A DNA stretch of 42,146 nt from assembly GCA_018826515.1 (NCBI GenBank), contig JAHKAM010000024.1, forward strand, positions 1 through 42,146. The letters are read 5' to 3'. The notes under the pieces were generated by a model. It made no database searches. It saw nothing but the letters and a program-made list of their open reading frames with translations, and was not told where the DNA came from. This DNA comes from Alphaproteobacteria bacterium (GTDB taxonomy: Bacteria; Pseudomonadota; Alphaproteobacteria; Caulobacterales; Caulobacteraceae). The position numbers and the translations under genes were made by a program. This document shows positions 1 to 7,535 of the stretch, one piece after another; positions within the stretch are counted from its first letter, which is position 1; the number at the start of each line of letters is the position of its first letter.

Positions 1-1
1 G

Positions 2-520
2 ATCGCCAAACAGACCCAGGAAGACCTCGGCGACGCCTATGAGCCCCTGCCGGGCTGGAAGATCGTCAAGACCATGGTCGAGGACCTCGGCCGCTACGGC
101 CGCAAGAACGGCAAGGGCTTCTACGACTACGAAACCAAGCCCAAGAAACTGTGGTCCGGCCTGTCGGAGCTGGCTCCGGTCAAGATCAACGACTCGACCC
201 CCGAACTGGTCGAGGACCAGAAGCGCCGCCTGCTCTACCGCCAGGCGGTCGAGGTGGCCCGTTGCTGGGAAGAGGGCGTCATCGACGACCCGCGCGAGGC
301 CGATGTCGGCGCCATCCTGGCCTGGGGCTTCGCGCCCTGGTCCGGCGGCCCGATCACCCTGATCGACCAGACGGGGCTGAAGGAATTCGTGGCCCAGGCC
401 GACGACTACGCCGCCCGCTACGGCGACCGCTTCTCGCCCCCGCAGCTGCTGCGTGACATGGCCGCCAAGGGCGAAACCTTCTACGGAAACTTCGCCGGCA
501 AGCAGAAGGCGGCGGCCTAG
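2..520 (+). CDS. 3-hydroxyacyl-CoA dehydrogenase, C-terminal part (FadB/FadJ-like multienzyme), 5' end outside window
   Basis: Only the last 172 residues are present; the reading frame is open from base 2. The visible part matches the C-terminal domain of the 3-hydroxyacyl-CoA dehydrogenase half of the fatty-acid oxidation alpha subunit: the segment GRYGRKNGKGFYDY is the usual dehydrogenase C-domain motif, followed by a second helical repeat containing GFAPWSGGP. The family oxidises L-3-hydroxyacyl-CoA with NAD+ in beta-oxidation, usually fused to an enoyl-CoA hydratase domain. That domain, and the Rossmann fold with the catalytic His/Glu, lie upstream of the window and cannot be checked. The next gene is on the opposite strand and its stop lies 16 bases away. 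A single-domain enzyme is possible, but the repeated C-domain favours the long multienzyme form. Confidence 0.88.
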   Translation: MAKQTQEDLGDAYEPLPGWKIVKTMVEDLGRYGRKNGKGFYDYETKPKKLWSGLSELAPVKINDSTPELVEDQKRRLLYRQAVEVARCWEEGVIDDPREADVGAILAWGFAPWSGGPITLIDQTGLKEFVAQADDYAARYGDRFSPPQLLRDMAAKGETFYGNFAGKQKAAA

Positions 521-536
521 GGCCTTCGGGGACGGG

Positions 537-968
537 TCAGAGGTTCACCACCTCGAACCCGTCCTGGGCCTCCAGCCGCTCGGCCAGCACCGCGCGATGG
601 CAACCGGCGTGGTCGGCCTCGAAGCACAGCAGCGCCGTCTTCTTCTCCGCCGCCAGCCCGCGCAGCAGCTGGAACGCCGCCTCTGACGTCGGCTCGGCCA
701 TATGGGCGTCGAAGATGTCGCGCATCTCGCCGATCCGGCCATTGCGCGCCGCGTCGCGTCCGGCCTTGGGCGTGCCCAGCGGGCGCAGGTGGACATAGTC
801 GATCCCGGCTTCGTTCAGGCTGGTTCCGAGGATGGTTTTCGAAAAGCCGGCCCGGCGCGAGGCCGCCACCGCCCGGACATCCGCGACCACCTCGACCCCG
901 GCCGCCTTCAGCCGCTCGATCACGGCGGCCTGGGCCTCGCCCTCATAGCCGATGGTGAACAGCTTCAT
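537..968 (-). CDS. DUF488 family protein
   Basis: A 143-residue cytosolic protein. It opens with KLFTIGYEG and carries VVADVRAVAASRR near residues 27-40, LGTPKAGR near 84-91, and a C-terminal LLCFEADHAGCHRAVLAE segment with the paired Cys and His typical of DUF488. No biochemical activity is settled for the family; the conserved Cys/His cluster suggests a nucleotide- or metal-binding role. The start is clear: GGAGACGGA precedes the ATG. The stop of the upstream gene lies nine bases before the ATG, so the two form a two-gene operon. Family assignment is firm; function is unknown. Confidence 0.85.
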   Translation of the reverse strand: MKLFTIGYEGEAQAAVIERLKAAGVEVVADVRAVAASRRAGFSKTILGTSLNEAGIDYVHLRPLGTPKAGRDAARNGRIGEMRDIFDAHMAEPTSEAAFQLLRGLAAEKKTALLCFEADHAGCHRAVLAERLEAQDGFEVVNL

Positions 969-977
969 TCCGTCTCC

Positions 978-1304
978 TCAGGGCAGGGCGCCGCCCTCAA
1001 TCGCCTCATCGACGCAGGACCGAAGCTCTGCCCTGTAGGTGTCGGGATCAGCCGCGCGCCGCTCTGACATCGAAAGCTCGAGGGCCGTCCTCTGTTCCGC
1101 GGTCAGGGCCCCGGGCGCCCCCTCCTCCGGCAAACGCTCGCTCCACCAACTGCGGATAAACCAGCTCGGGCCGGCGACCCGTCCGGTTTCGCGCGCGGCC
1201 TCGGCGATCATGGCGTTGACATGCGCGAGGCACAGCTCGGCGCGGGGCGGGACGGCGGGATCAGGGATGACAATAGCGAGCAGCAGGCCAGCGAGCACGG
1301 ACAT
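978..1304 (-). CDS. Small probably exported protein of unknown function
   Basis: A 108-residue protein that I do not recognise. The first 18 residues are hydrophobic (SVLAGLLLAIVIPDPAVPP) and could be a short signal peptide or membrane anchor, although no basic n-region is visible. Two cysteines, near residues 25 and 97, could form a disulfide if the protein is exported. The rest is charged and probably helical. A GAGGG directly abuts the ATG, which is tight for a ribosome site. It ends nine bases before the DUF488 gene, with which it is probably co-transcribed. I regard it as real from its codon use and operon position. Confidence 0.6.
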   Translation of the reverse strand: MSVLAGLLLAIVIPDPAVPPRAELCLAHVNAMIAEAARETGRVAGPSWFIRSWWSERLPEEGAPGALTAEQRTALELSMSERRAADPDTYRAELRSCVDEAIEGGALP

Positions 1305-1391
1305 CCCTCAAAAGGCTTCGACGCGGGGAGCTTGACGCGGGAGCCGGGATAAGGCGAGTCCGAAGCCCGCCCGATGCTCAGGATCCGTCAG

Positions 1392-3068
1392 ATGCGCTCC
1401 ACCCTTGTCCTCGCCCTGCTGATTGGTTCCGGCGCTGTCAGCGCCCATGCCCAGGACCTCCTGATCCGCGGCGGACCGATCTACACCGGCGCCGAGGCCG
1501 CGCCGACCGCCGAGGTGGTGCAGGTCCGCGACGGCCGCATCGTCTATGTGGGCGCCGCCGCCGGCGCCCCGGCGGCGGACGGGCTCGAGATCATCGACCT
1601 CAAGGGCGCGACCCTGTTCCCCGGCTTCACTGACGGACACGCCCACCTCGACGGCATCGGCTGGCGCGAACTGACGCTGAACCTGGAGGGCTCGGCCTCG
1701 GTCGCCGAAGCCATGGCCCGCCTGACCGCCTGGGCGGACGCACACCCGGAGGGCCCGATCGTCGGCCGCGGCTGGATCGAGACCCACTGGCCCGAGGGGC
1801 GCTTCCTGACCGCCGCCGACCTGGACGCCGCGGCCCCGGGCCGGATCGTCCTGCTGGGTCGCGCCGACGGCCACGCCGTGGTCGCCTCCTCGCCCGCCCT
1901 GGCCGCGGCGGGCGTGGACGCCTCGACCGTCGCCCCGTCCGGCGGGGAGATCCTGAAAGGCCCCGACGGGCAGCCCACCGGACTGCTGGTCGACGCCGCC
2001 GAACAACTCGTCGCGGGGCTGATGCCCCAGGCCGACCCCGAGGCGCTGCGCGAGGCCTATCGCGCCGGCTTCCGGGTCGAGGCCGCCTATGGCTGGACCG
2101 GCATCCATTTCATGAGCGCCCCGTGGAAGGACGTGCCGCTGATGGAGGCCATGGCCGAAGCCGGCGAGGCGCCCCTGCGCATCTACAACAGCGTCACCCC
2201 CGACGGCGCGGCGGCGCTGATCGCCGGCGGTCCGCGCAGCGTCGCCGACGGCCGGATCATCACCCGGGCGATCAAATACTATGCCGACGGCGCCCTCGGC
2301 TCGCGCGGCGCGGCCCTGTTCGAACCCTATGCAGACCGGCCCGACACCACCGGCCTGATGCAGATCACGGGGGAGGAGATCGTCCCGCTCTATGAGGCGG
2401 CCCTGCGCGGCGGCATCCAGATCGCCACCCACGCCATCGGCGACCGGGGCAACGCCTCGGTGGCGGAGTGGTACCAGCAGGCCCTTGGGGCCGTGCCCGC
2501 CGGAGAGCGTCCCCACGGCGCCGATGTGCGCTGGCGCATCGAGCACGCCCAGATCCTGCGGCCGTCCGACTATCACTGGTTCAGGGACCTGCCGATCATC
2601 GCGTCGATGCAGCCCAGCCACGCCATCGGCGACCTGCATTTCGCCCCGGCCAGGCTGGGCGACGCCCGGCTCGACGGGGCCTACGCCTGGCACAGTCTGG
2701 TCGATATGGGCGTCATCGTCGTCGGCGGGTCGGACGCCCCGGTCGAGCGCGGCGACCCGCTGATCGAATTCTACGCCGCCGTCGCCCGCGCCGATCTGGA
2801 AGGTTTCCAGGGCACCGACTGGCGGCCCGGCGAGGCCGTGGACCGGGCGACCGCCCTGAAGATGTTCACCCTCTGGCCCGCGTACGCCAGCTTCCGCGAG
2901 GACGAACTGGGCACGATCGAGGTCGGCAAGCGGGCGGACTTCACCGCCTTCTCGGTGGATCTGATGACGGCGCCCGTCGCCGATATTCTCAACGGCCGGG
3001 CCACGCTGACGGTAGTGGACGGCGTGGTGGTCCACCAGGCGGAAAGCCCCATGCGCATCGCGCCTTGA
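1392..3068 (+). CDS. Secreted amidohydrolase (YtcJ/AtzF-like metal-dependent hydrolase)
   Basis: A metal-dependent amidohydrolase of 558 residues from the chosen start. An earlier in-frame ATG at 1374 is possible, but the ATG at 1392 has AGGA eight bases upstream and gives a clean signal peptide (MRSTLVLALLIGSGAVSAHAQ), so the enzyme probably acts in the periplasm. Metal-site motifs are in the usual order: GFTDGHAHL (HxH), then ATHAIGDRGN, RIEHAQIL and GGSDAPVE, the pattern of the YtcJ group. Such enzymes hydrolyse amide or imide bonds in N-acyl or cyclic substrates; the substrate cannot be read here. No transporter or catabolic partner is adjacent. A tRNA gene follows 38 bases later. Confidence 0.85.
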   Translation: MRSTLVLALLIGSGAVSAHAQDLLIRGGPIYTGAEAAPTAEVVQVRDGRIVYVGAAAGAPAADGLEIIDLKGATLFPGFTDGHAHLDGIGWRELTLNLEGSASVAEAMARLTAWADAHPEGPIVGRGWIETHWPEGRFLTAADLDAAAPGRIVLLGRADGHAVVASSPALAAAGVDASTVAPSGGEILKGPDGQPTGLLVDAAEQLVAGLMPQADPEALREAYRAGFRVEAAYGWTGIHFMSAPWKDVPLMEAMAEAGEAPLRIYNSVTPDGAAALIAGGPRSVADGRIITRAIKYYADGALGSRGAALFEPYADRPDTTGLMQITGEEIVPLYEAALRGGIQIATHAIGDRGNASVAEWYQQALGAVPAGERPHGADVRWRIEHAQILRPSDYHWFRDLPIIASMQPSHAIGDLHFAPARLGDARLDGAYAWHSLVDMGVIVVGGSDAPVERGDPLIEFYAAVARADLEGFQGTDWRPGEAVDRATALKMFTLWPAYASFREDELGTIEVGKRADFTAFSVDLMTAPVADILNGRATLTVVDGVVVHQAESPMRIAP

Positions 3069-3106
3069 TGCGCCGCGGCGTTCCGCCTAAGGCTGCATCC
3101 GGCTCC

Positions 3107-3180
3107 GCGGGCGTGATGTAGTGGTAGCCTGAAAGCTTCCCAAGCTTTTCGTGCGGGTTCGATTCCCGCCGCCCGCTCCA
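3107..3180 (+). tRNA. tRNA-Gly (anticodon CCC)
   Basis: A 74-base cloverleaf including an encoded CCA end. Acceptor arm GCGGGCG pairs with CGCCCGC, followed by discriminator T and CCA. The anticodon stem AAAGC/GCTTT encloses the loop TTCCCAA, giving anticodon CCC. The T arm is GCGGG/CCCGC around TTCGATT. The D stem (ATGT/GCCT) is weak with one mismatch, a form I recall for alphaproteobacterial tRNA-Gly(CCC). No integrase or duplicated tRNA end is nearby, so it does not appear to be in use as an integration site. Confidence 0.97.
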
Positions 3181-3196
3181 GCCTTCCCCGTCCGCC

Positions 3197-5104
3197 TCAG
3201 CGCCCGCGCCAGCGCTGGAGATGGTCGAGGACATCGGCGACGATCTGGTCCTGGGTGAAGCCGGTCAGGTCCCGTGGCCGGGCCACGTCATCGGAACGGG
3301 CCGAAAGCCGCCACTCCATGGTCCGCCGGCGCTCGGGTGCGTCCAGCGCCGTCATCGCCGGGCGCGGCCGCTCGCGGGCGTCGAGACGGTAGTGGAAGGC
3401 GTGGCCGCCGGTGACGGAGGCCGTCAGCGACAGGCCCGTCGCGTCGTGCGTCACCTCCGCGTCCAGCCCCTCCGCCGACAGGCCCTCCCGCACGGTCCGG
3501 AGCGCGGGGGCGCCGACGCGCTCGATCTGCCGGTCGATGTCGCGGCGGCTGGCCGGGGCGAGAATCCGTTTCAGCTGTTCGGCCAGCGGCGGGCCTTCTG
3601 TCTCGACCGGCCGGCCGGCGACATCCGCGTTCATCTGCCGAATGAGGCCGGCCGCCAGCAGGATCATGATGACGGCGAACGGCAGGGCCGCGACCAGGGT
3701 CGCCGCCTGCAGCGCGCCCAGGCCGCCGGCCAGCAGCAGCAGGGCCGCGGCCAGTCCCTCGAGAGAGCACCAGTAGACCCGCTGCCAGCGCGGCGTGTCG
3801 TCGGCGCCGCCCGAGGCAATGGTGTCGATGACGAGAGAGCCCGAGTCGGCCGAGGTGACGAAGAACACCGCCACCAGCAGGACCGCGAGGGTGGACGTGA
3901 CGGCCGCACCCGGCAGTTCGGCGAAGAAGCGGAACAGGGCGGTCGACAGGTCGGCGTCGACGGCCTGCGAGATCGCCCCGGCCGCCGCCCCCATGTCGAG
4001 GCTGATCGCCGAATTGCCGAAGACCGTCATCCAGAGGAAGGTGAAGGCGGTCGGCACCAGCAGGACGCCGATGACGAACTCTCTCACCGTGCGGCCGCGC
4101 GAGATGCGGGCGATGAACATGCCCACGAACGGCGACCAGGAGATCCACCACGCCCAGTAGAACAGGGTCCAGTCGGCCATCCACCCCCTTGGCTCATAGG
4201 CATAGAGGTTGAAGGTCCGGACGAAGAAATGGTCCAGATAGAGGCCGAAATTCTGCACCAGGGCCTTGAGCAGGAAACCGGTCGGGCCCACTGCGAGGAC
4301 GAACAGCATCAGCAGGACGGCGATCACGAGGTTGAGCTCGGACAGACGCCGCACGCCCTTGTCGAGGCCGGTGAGGACCGAGATCGTCGCCGCGCCCATC
4401 ACCAGGGCGATCAGCCCGACCTGGACCCACGGGGTGTTGGGCAGGCCGGTCAGATAGTTCAGACCGCTGTTCATCTGGGACACCCCCAGACCCAGCGAGG
4501 TGGCGATGCCGAACAGGGTGCCGCAGATGGCGAAGATGTCGACCGCATCGCCGATCGGTCCGTTGATGCGCTTGCCCAGCAAGGGCGACAGGCCGGACCG
4601 CAGGGTCAGGGGCAGACCCTTGCGGTGGGCGAAATAGGCCAGACTCAGCCCGACGAGGGCGTAGATGGCCCAGGCGTGGACTCCCCAGTGGGTGAAGGTG
4701 ATCACCATGGCTTCGCGGGCGGCGTCGAATCCGCCGGCGGTCGCCTCGGGGGGGCTGGCGTAGTGCGGGATCGGTTCGGCGACGGCGAAATACATCAGGC
4801 CGATGCCCATGCCCGCCGCGAACAGCATGGCCAGCCAGGACAGATAGGGAAAGTCAGGCTCGGAATCGTCGGGACCCAGTCTCAGGGCGCCGGTCGGTCC
4901 GAACGCGAGGTAGAGGACGACCAGCAGGAAGCCGGCCACCGCCACGATGTAGAACCAGCCGAAGGTGTCGATGACCCAGGCCTGGGCCGTCTGGAACAGT
5001 CGGTCGGACTCGCCCGGCGCCGCGACGGCGAGCAGCAGGAGCAGCGCCACGACCAGGCTCGCGCCCCAGAAGACGCGCGGGTTCATGGTGGTCTTCAGCT
5101 TCAT
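3197..5104 (-). CDS. BCCT family betaine/choline/carnitine transporter (BetT-like)
   Basis: An inner-membrane carrier of about 635 residues with some twelve hydrophobic helices. GMGIGLMYFAVAEP near residue 98 and the tryptophan-rich WTLFYWAWWISWSPFVG stretch are BCCT signatures; both contribute to the quaternary-amine binding site and the sodium- or proton-coupled pathway. The roughly 120-residue cytoplasmic tail matches the longer BetT group, whose tail takes part in osmosensing. Likely role: import of choline or glycine betaine for osmoprotection; substrate not provable. I use the ATG at 5104. A TTG at 5164 would add 20 residues but lies inside a strong hairpin and adds no hydrophobic sequence. 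No betA/betB or regulator is adjacent. Confidence 0.9.
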   Translation of the reverse strand: MKLKTTMNPRVFWGASLVVALLLLLAVAAPGESDRLFQTAQAWVIDTFGWFYIVAVAGFLLVVLYLAFGPTGALRLGPDDSEPDFPYLSWLAMLFAAGMGIGLMYFAVAEPIPHYASPPEATAGGFDAAREAMVITFTHWGVHAWAIYALVGLSLAYFAHRKGLPLTLRSGLSPLLGKRINGPIGDAVDIFAICGTLFGIATSLGLGVSQMNSGLNYLTGLPNTPWVQVGLIALVMGAATISVLTGLDKGVRRLSELNLVIAVLLMLFVLAVGPTGFLLKALVQNFGLYLDHFFVRTFNLYAYEPRGWMADWTLFYWAWWISWSPFVGMFIARISRGRTVREFVIGVLLVPTAFTFLWMTVFGNSAISLDMGAAAGAISQAVDADLSTALFRFFAELPGAAVTSTLAVLLVAVFFVTSADSGSLVIDTIASGGADDTPRWQRVYWCSLEGLAAALLLLAGGLGALQAATLVAALPFAVIMILLAAGLIRQMNADVAGRPVETEGPPLAEQLKRILAPASRRDIDRQIERVGAPALRTVREGLSAEGLDAEVTHDATGLSLTASVTGGHAFHYRLDARERPRPAMTALDAPERRRTMEWRLSARSDDVARPRDLTGFTQDQIVADVLDHLQRWRGR

Positions 5105-5151
5105 GGGCCGGTCGGGAGCGCGATGATCATCCCCCCAACCTAGGGCAAGGA

Positions 5152-5180
5152 CCCCGGGCCGCAACCGCGGCGGCCCGGGG
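5152..5180 (-). terminator. Possible hairpin terminator after the TraB/GumN gene
   Basis: Ten-base perfect arms CCCCGGGCCG (5152-5161) and CGGCCCGGGG (5171-5180) enclose a nine-base loop. It lies just after the stop of the TraB/GumN gene on the minus strand and before the BCCT start. There is no T-run, so termination efficiency is uncertain. Confidence 0.4.
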
Positions 5181-5188
5181 GGATGGCC

Positions 5189-6163
5189 TTATTCCGCCCG
5201 GGCGACGGTCACGCCCCGGTCCTCGAGGATCTCCTGCACGCTGTCGTCGCCGGCCAGGTGGGCGGCGCCGACGGCCATGAAGATCGTCCCCGAACCTTCC
5301 AGCAGGGTCTGGATCTGGTCAGCCCAGTCGGTGTTGCGGCGCACCAGCAGGGCCTCGTAGAGCGCCGGCGCGTCGGCCTGCATCTCATCGACGGCGATCT
5401 CTTCCAGAAGCGCGACATCGCCCGTGGCCCAGGCCCCGACCAGCCGGTCCAGCTCGACCGTCGCGTCCTCCCAGGCCTCGAGCAGAGTCCGCAGGAAAGC
5501 CAGTTGGTCCGCCTCGGACATGCCGGCGAGGATGGCGACCTGTTTGTCGATCGTCTCCAGGCCATTGATCGGCTTGCCCGCCGCTTCGGCCCGCGCCTTG
5601 AGAATGGTCTCGACGCCCGACAGGGGATCGTATCCCGCCTTGATCGACGGCGCGATCGACAGGACCAGGCCGGCGAACCAGGGGCGGAAGACATCGACCT
5701 GGCCGGCCGGCATGCCGGCGGAGGCGGCCAGGGCGTTCAGGGCCTCCATTTCCTCGGCGGTCAGCAAGCTGGACAGCGGGCGATCCGGCGAGATGCCGTG
5801 CTGCTGGATCAGGGGCAGGATCGCGGCCTGGTCGTCGGGGTTCGAGATCTCGAACCAGATCTGGTCGGCGCTGTCGAAGGCGGCGTCGACACGGGCCGAG
5901 CCCCAGGCCGTGGTCGGGCGCAGAACGTGGACGGTGCCGAAAAGATAGAGGGTCGAGTCGGCGTCCCGGACGATCCACAGGGCCGGTCCAGCGCCCTCGG
6001 CCCGCGGCACGACGCGGACGGCGGCGGGCGGCGTGGGCGCGGCCTCGACGGTCTGGGCGAAGGCCCGGGCGGGCTGGAAGGCGACGGCGCCCGCCAGGCC
6101 GAGGCCGAGCACGAGGCCGAGGGCCGTGCGGGAAAGGGATTTCAGGCGAAGGTTGGTGGTCAT
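5189..6163 (-). CDS. TraB/GumN family protein, exported
   Basis: A 324-residue protein with an N-terminal signal peptide ending near AFAQ (residues 33-36). After it come LWIVRDADSTLYLFGTVHVL, where GTVH is the first conserved TraB/PrgY/GumN motif, FEISNPDD, and a C-terminal GTIFMAVGAAHLAGDDSV segment holding the second (GxxH). The fold is thought to be a metal-dependent hydrolase or peptidase; E. coli and plasmid members act on peptides or pheromones, while most bacterial members are uncharacterised. Location is periplasm or outer membrane. It stands alone and is separated from the downstream BCCT gene by a hairpin. Confidence 0.87.
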   Translation of the reverse strand: MTTNLRLKSLSRTALGLVLGLGLAGAVAFQPARAFAQTVEAAPTPPAAVRVVPRAEGAGPALWIVRDADSTLYLFGTVHVLRPTTAWGSARVDAAFDSADQIWFEISNPDDQAAILPLIQQHGISPDRPLSSLLTAEEMEALNALAASAGMPAGQVDVFRPWFAGLVLSIAPSIKAGYDPLSGVETILKARAEAAGKPINGLETIDKQVAILAGMSEADQLAFLRTLLEAWEDATVELDRLVGAWATGDVALLEEIAVDEMQADAPALYEALLVRRNTDWADQIQTLLEGSGTIFMAVGAAHLAGDDSVQEILEDRGVTVARAE

Positions 6164-6204
6164 GGTTACTGTCCTTGGGAAGAAGGGAGAGCGTCGGGGG
6201 CGGC

Positions 6205-6792
6205 CTAGTGCAGCCCGCGCCGGGCCGCCGCCACGATGGAGGCGATGAAATAGACGCCCATCAGGATGCCGATCAGGCCCCAGCCGGTGATGGTGCCGAC
6301 CAGTCCGAGCCGCTCGGCGGCGGCATAGATGAACAGGCCCAGCTGGACGGCCCAGAAGGCCAGGGCGCTGGTCTCGAGCATGACCCGGCGGAGCATTTCA
6401 TCGGCGGTTCGCCACAGCATGAGATTGGCCCCGCTCTGGACCGCCACCAGCAGGAGGACGGCGCCGAAGACCACCTCGGGCGTCGCCCAGACGGGGCCGA
6501 AGACCGGAAGCAGGAACATGGCGGCGGCCAGCAGCATGACGACCACCTGCAGGACGCCGCAGCCCCGCGGAACGTCGGCGGGACGTCGGGCGACGATGAA
6601 GGCGGTGATCAGGCCGATGCCGAGCATGGCGGCGGACATGACCACGGCGAGTTCGTCCTCCCAGCGCGTCAGGACGCCGTCGGTCAGGGTCGCGGCACCG
6701 TAGCCGAAGGCGCCGCCGAGACCGGCGAGCAGCACGATCACGGCCGCCTTGCGCAGCAGGGAGGGTCGGGGCGTATCCACAAGGGCGTTCAT
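6205..6792 (-). CDS. Polytopic membrane protein, third gene of XRE operon
   Basis: A 195-residue protein with about six hydrophobic segments. I do not recognise a named family. Between helices 4 and 5 it has WRTADEMLRRVMLETSA, which resembles the WRGIDEAAREAHKWAW segment of the membrane protein at the other end of this operon, so the two may be distant paralogues. The start is fixed by operon structure: the ATG begins one base after the stop of the XRE gene, with GAGGAC just upstream inside that gene. This tight coupling implies the regulator and membrane protein are made together. Proteins in this setting often belong to DUF2178-like families of unknown function. Confidence 0.72.
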   Translation of the reverse strand: MNALVDTPRPSLLRKAAVIVLLAGLGGAFGYGAATLTDGVLTRWEDELAVVMSAAMLGIGLITAFIVARRPADVPRGCGVLQVVVMLLAAAMFLLPVFGPVWATPEVVFGAVLLLVAVQSGANLMLWRTADEMLRRVMLETSALAFWAVQLGLFIYAAAERLGLVGTITGWGLIGILMGVYFIASIVAAARRGLH

Positions 6793-6793
6793 G

Positions 6794-6985
6794 TCAGTCC
6801 TCGGTGAAGATGGCTTCGATGGGTTGGCCGAACACCCTGGCGATCTTGAAGGCCAGCGGCAGGGACGGGTCGTAGCGGCCGGTCTCCAGCGCGTTGACGG
6901 TCTGGCGCGACACGCCCAGGGCATGGGCGAGATCGGCCTGGCTCCAGTCGCGCTCTGCGCGCAGCACCTTGAGGCGGTTGTTCAT
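6794..6985 (-). CDS. Small XRE-family (Cro/CI-like) transcriptional regulator
   Basis: A 63-residue protein that is little more than one helix-turn-helix: RLKVLRAERDWSQADLAHAL followed by GVSRQTVNALETGRYDPS, then KIARVFGQPIEAIF. It matches the minimal XRE regulators in bacteria and archaea that pair with small multi-pass membrane proteins. AGGAG lies a few bases before the ATG. Its stop is one base from the next gene and its start ten bases from the previous one, so it is the middle gene of a three-gene operon. It probably autoregulates through the repeats at 7453-7510. No inducer domain is present, so sensing must come from another component, perhaps a flanking membrane protein (inference). 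Confidence 0.92.
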   Translation of the reverse strand: MNNRLKVLRAERDWSQADLAHALGVSRQTVNALETGRYDPSLPLAFKIARVFGQPIEAIFTED

Positions 6986-6995
6986 TGCGGCTCTC

Positions 6996-7442
6996 CTAGC
7001 GGTGCTTCAGCCACCATACCGCCCAGGCGATGCCGTAGCCGGCCATCTGGAACAGCAGGATGGCGAGGACGCCGCCGGAGACGAGGTCGGCGGCGCCGCC
7101 CTCGATCCCCAGCATGCTGACGTCCTCGTCGCGTAGCGAGAGGGTGAGCACGAGGATCGACCCCAGCGCCATGCCGCTGGAGCCGCCCCACCACCAAGCC
7201 CATTTGTGGGCCTCGCGGGCGGCCTCGTCGATGCCGCGCCACCACCAGACGCAGGCCGCGAAGGCGACGGCCATGGCGAGCGCGATCATGCCGACGGTCA
7301 GGGCTGTCCCGAGGGGACCGGGCTGGTCGCCGAACACGGCGGCCCCGCCGCCGGCCAGGCCGCCGACGATCATGATACCGACCATCATCAGGACGAAGGT
7401 CCCGAGGCCGAAGGGGCGTTTGGATGGGGCCGGCGGGGTCAT
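6996..7442 (-). CDS. Four-helix membrane protein, first gene of XRE operon
   Basis: A 148-residue protein with four predicted transmembrane helices, near residues 15-35, 45-67, 83-104 and 120-142. The cytoplasmic-looking segment WWRGIDEAAREAHKWAWWWG between helices 2 and 3 is tryptophan-rich and carries a D-E-x-x-R pattern also seen in the third gene. An upstream extension to 7523 would run through the promoter repeats and has no ribosome site, so the ATG at 7442 is used. Function unknown; association with a minimal XRE regulator suggests a sensor or effector of membrane or cell-density state, which is inference. Confidence 0.7.
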   Translation of the reverse strand: MTPPAPSKRPFGLGTFVLMMVGIMIVGGLAGGGAAVFGDQPGPLGTALTVGMIALAMAVAFAACVWWWRGIDEAAREAHKWAWWWGGSSGMALGSILVLTLSLRDEDVSMLGIEGGAADLVSGGVLAILLFQMAGYGIAWAVWWLKHR

Positions 7443-7452
7443 GGATGGCTCC

Positions 7453-7510
7453 GTGTCGGGTTGACAAGGGTGTTTTACACCGCCCCGACACGCTGTCAAG
7501 TTACCTTGTC
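7453..7510 (-). promoter_or_regulatory. Promoter and candidate operator of the XRE/membrane operon
   Basis: On the minus strand TTGACA (7499-7494) lies 16 bases from TAAAAC (7477-7472), a good sigma-70-like pair upstream of the ATG at 7442. Nested inverted repeats surround it: GTGTCGGG (7453-7460) with CCCGACAC (7484-7491), GACAAGG (7463-7469) with CCTTGTC (7504-7510), and TTGACA (7461-7466) with TGTCAA (7494-7499). Repeats overlapping the -35 and -10 are what autoregulation by a small XRE protein would use. Confidence 0.55.
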
Positions 7511-7535
7511 TAAATGTCCGCAAGCCTTGTCGCGA

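Noticed and set aside
1308..3035. A 575-residue open frame antisense to the amidohydrolase
   Set aside because: Its product is Gly/Asp/Arg-rich with no domain and is the mirror of the third codon position in GC-rich coding DNA. The plus-strand gene has all metal motifs and a signal peptide.
3107..3180. tRNA-Gly as an integration site for a mobile element
   Set aside because: No integrase, no repeated tRNA 3' end within the window, and normal housekeeping genes on both sides.
3221..5143. A 640-residue frame antisense to the BCCT carrier
   Set aside because: Low-complexity Arg/Gln/Gly/Asp sequence without hydrophobic core; the BCCT gene on the other strand is unmistakable.
7493..7510. CTGTCAA followed by TTGTCT as a second Pho box
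   Set aside because: The spacing is not 11 bases and the second repeat fits poorly; the inverted-repeat reading explains the site better.
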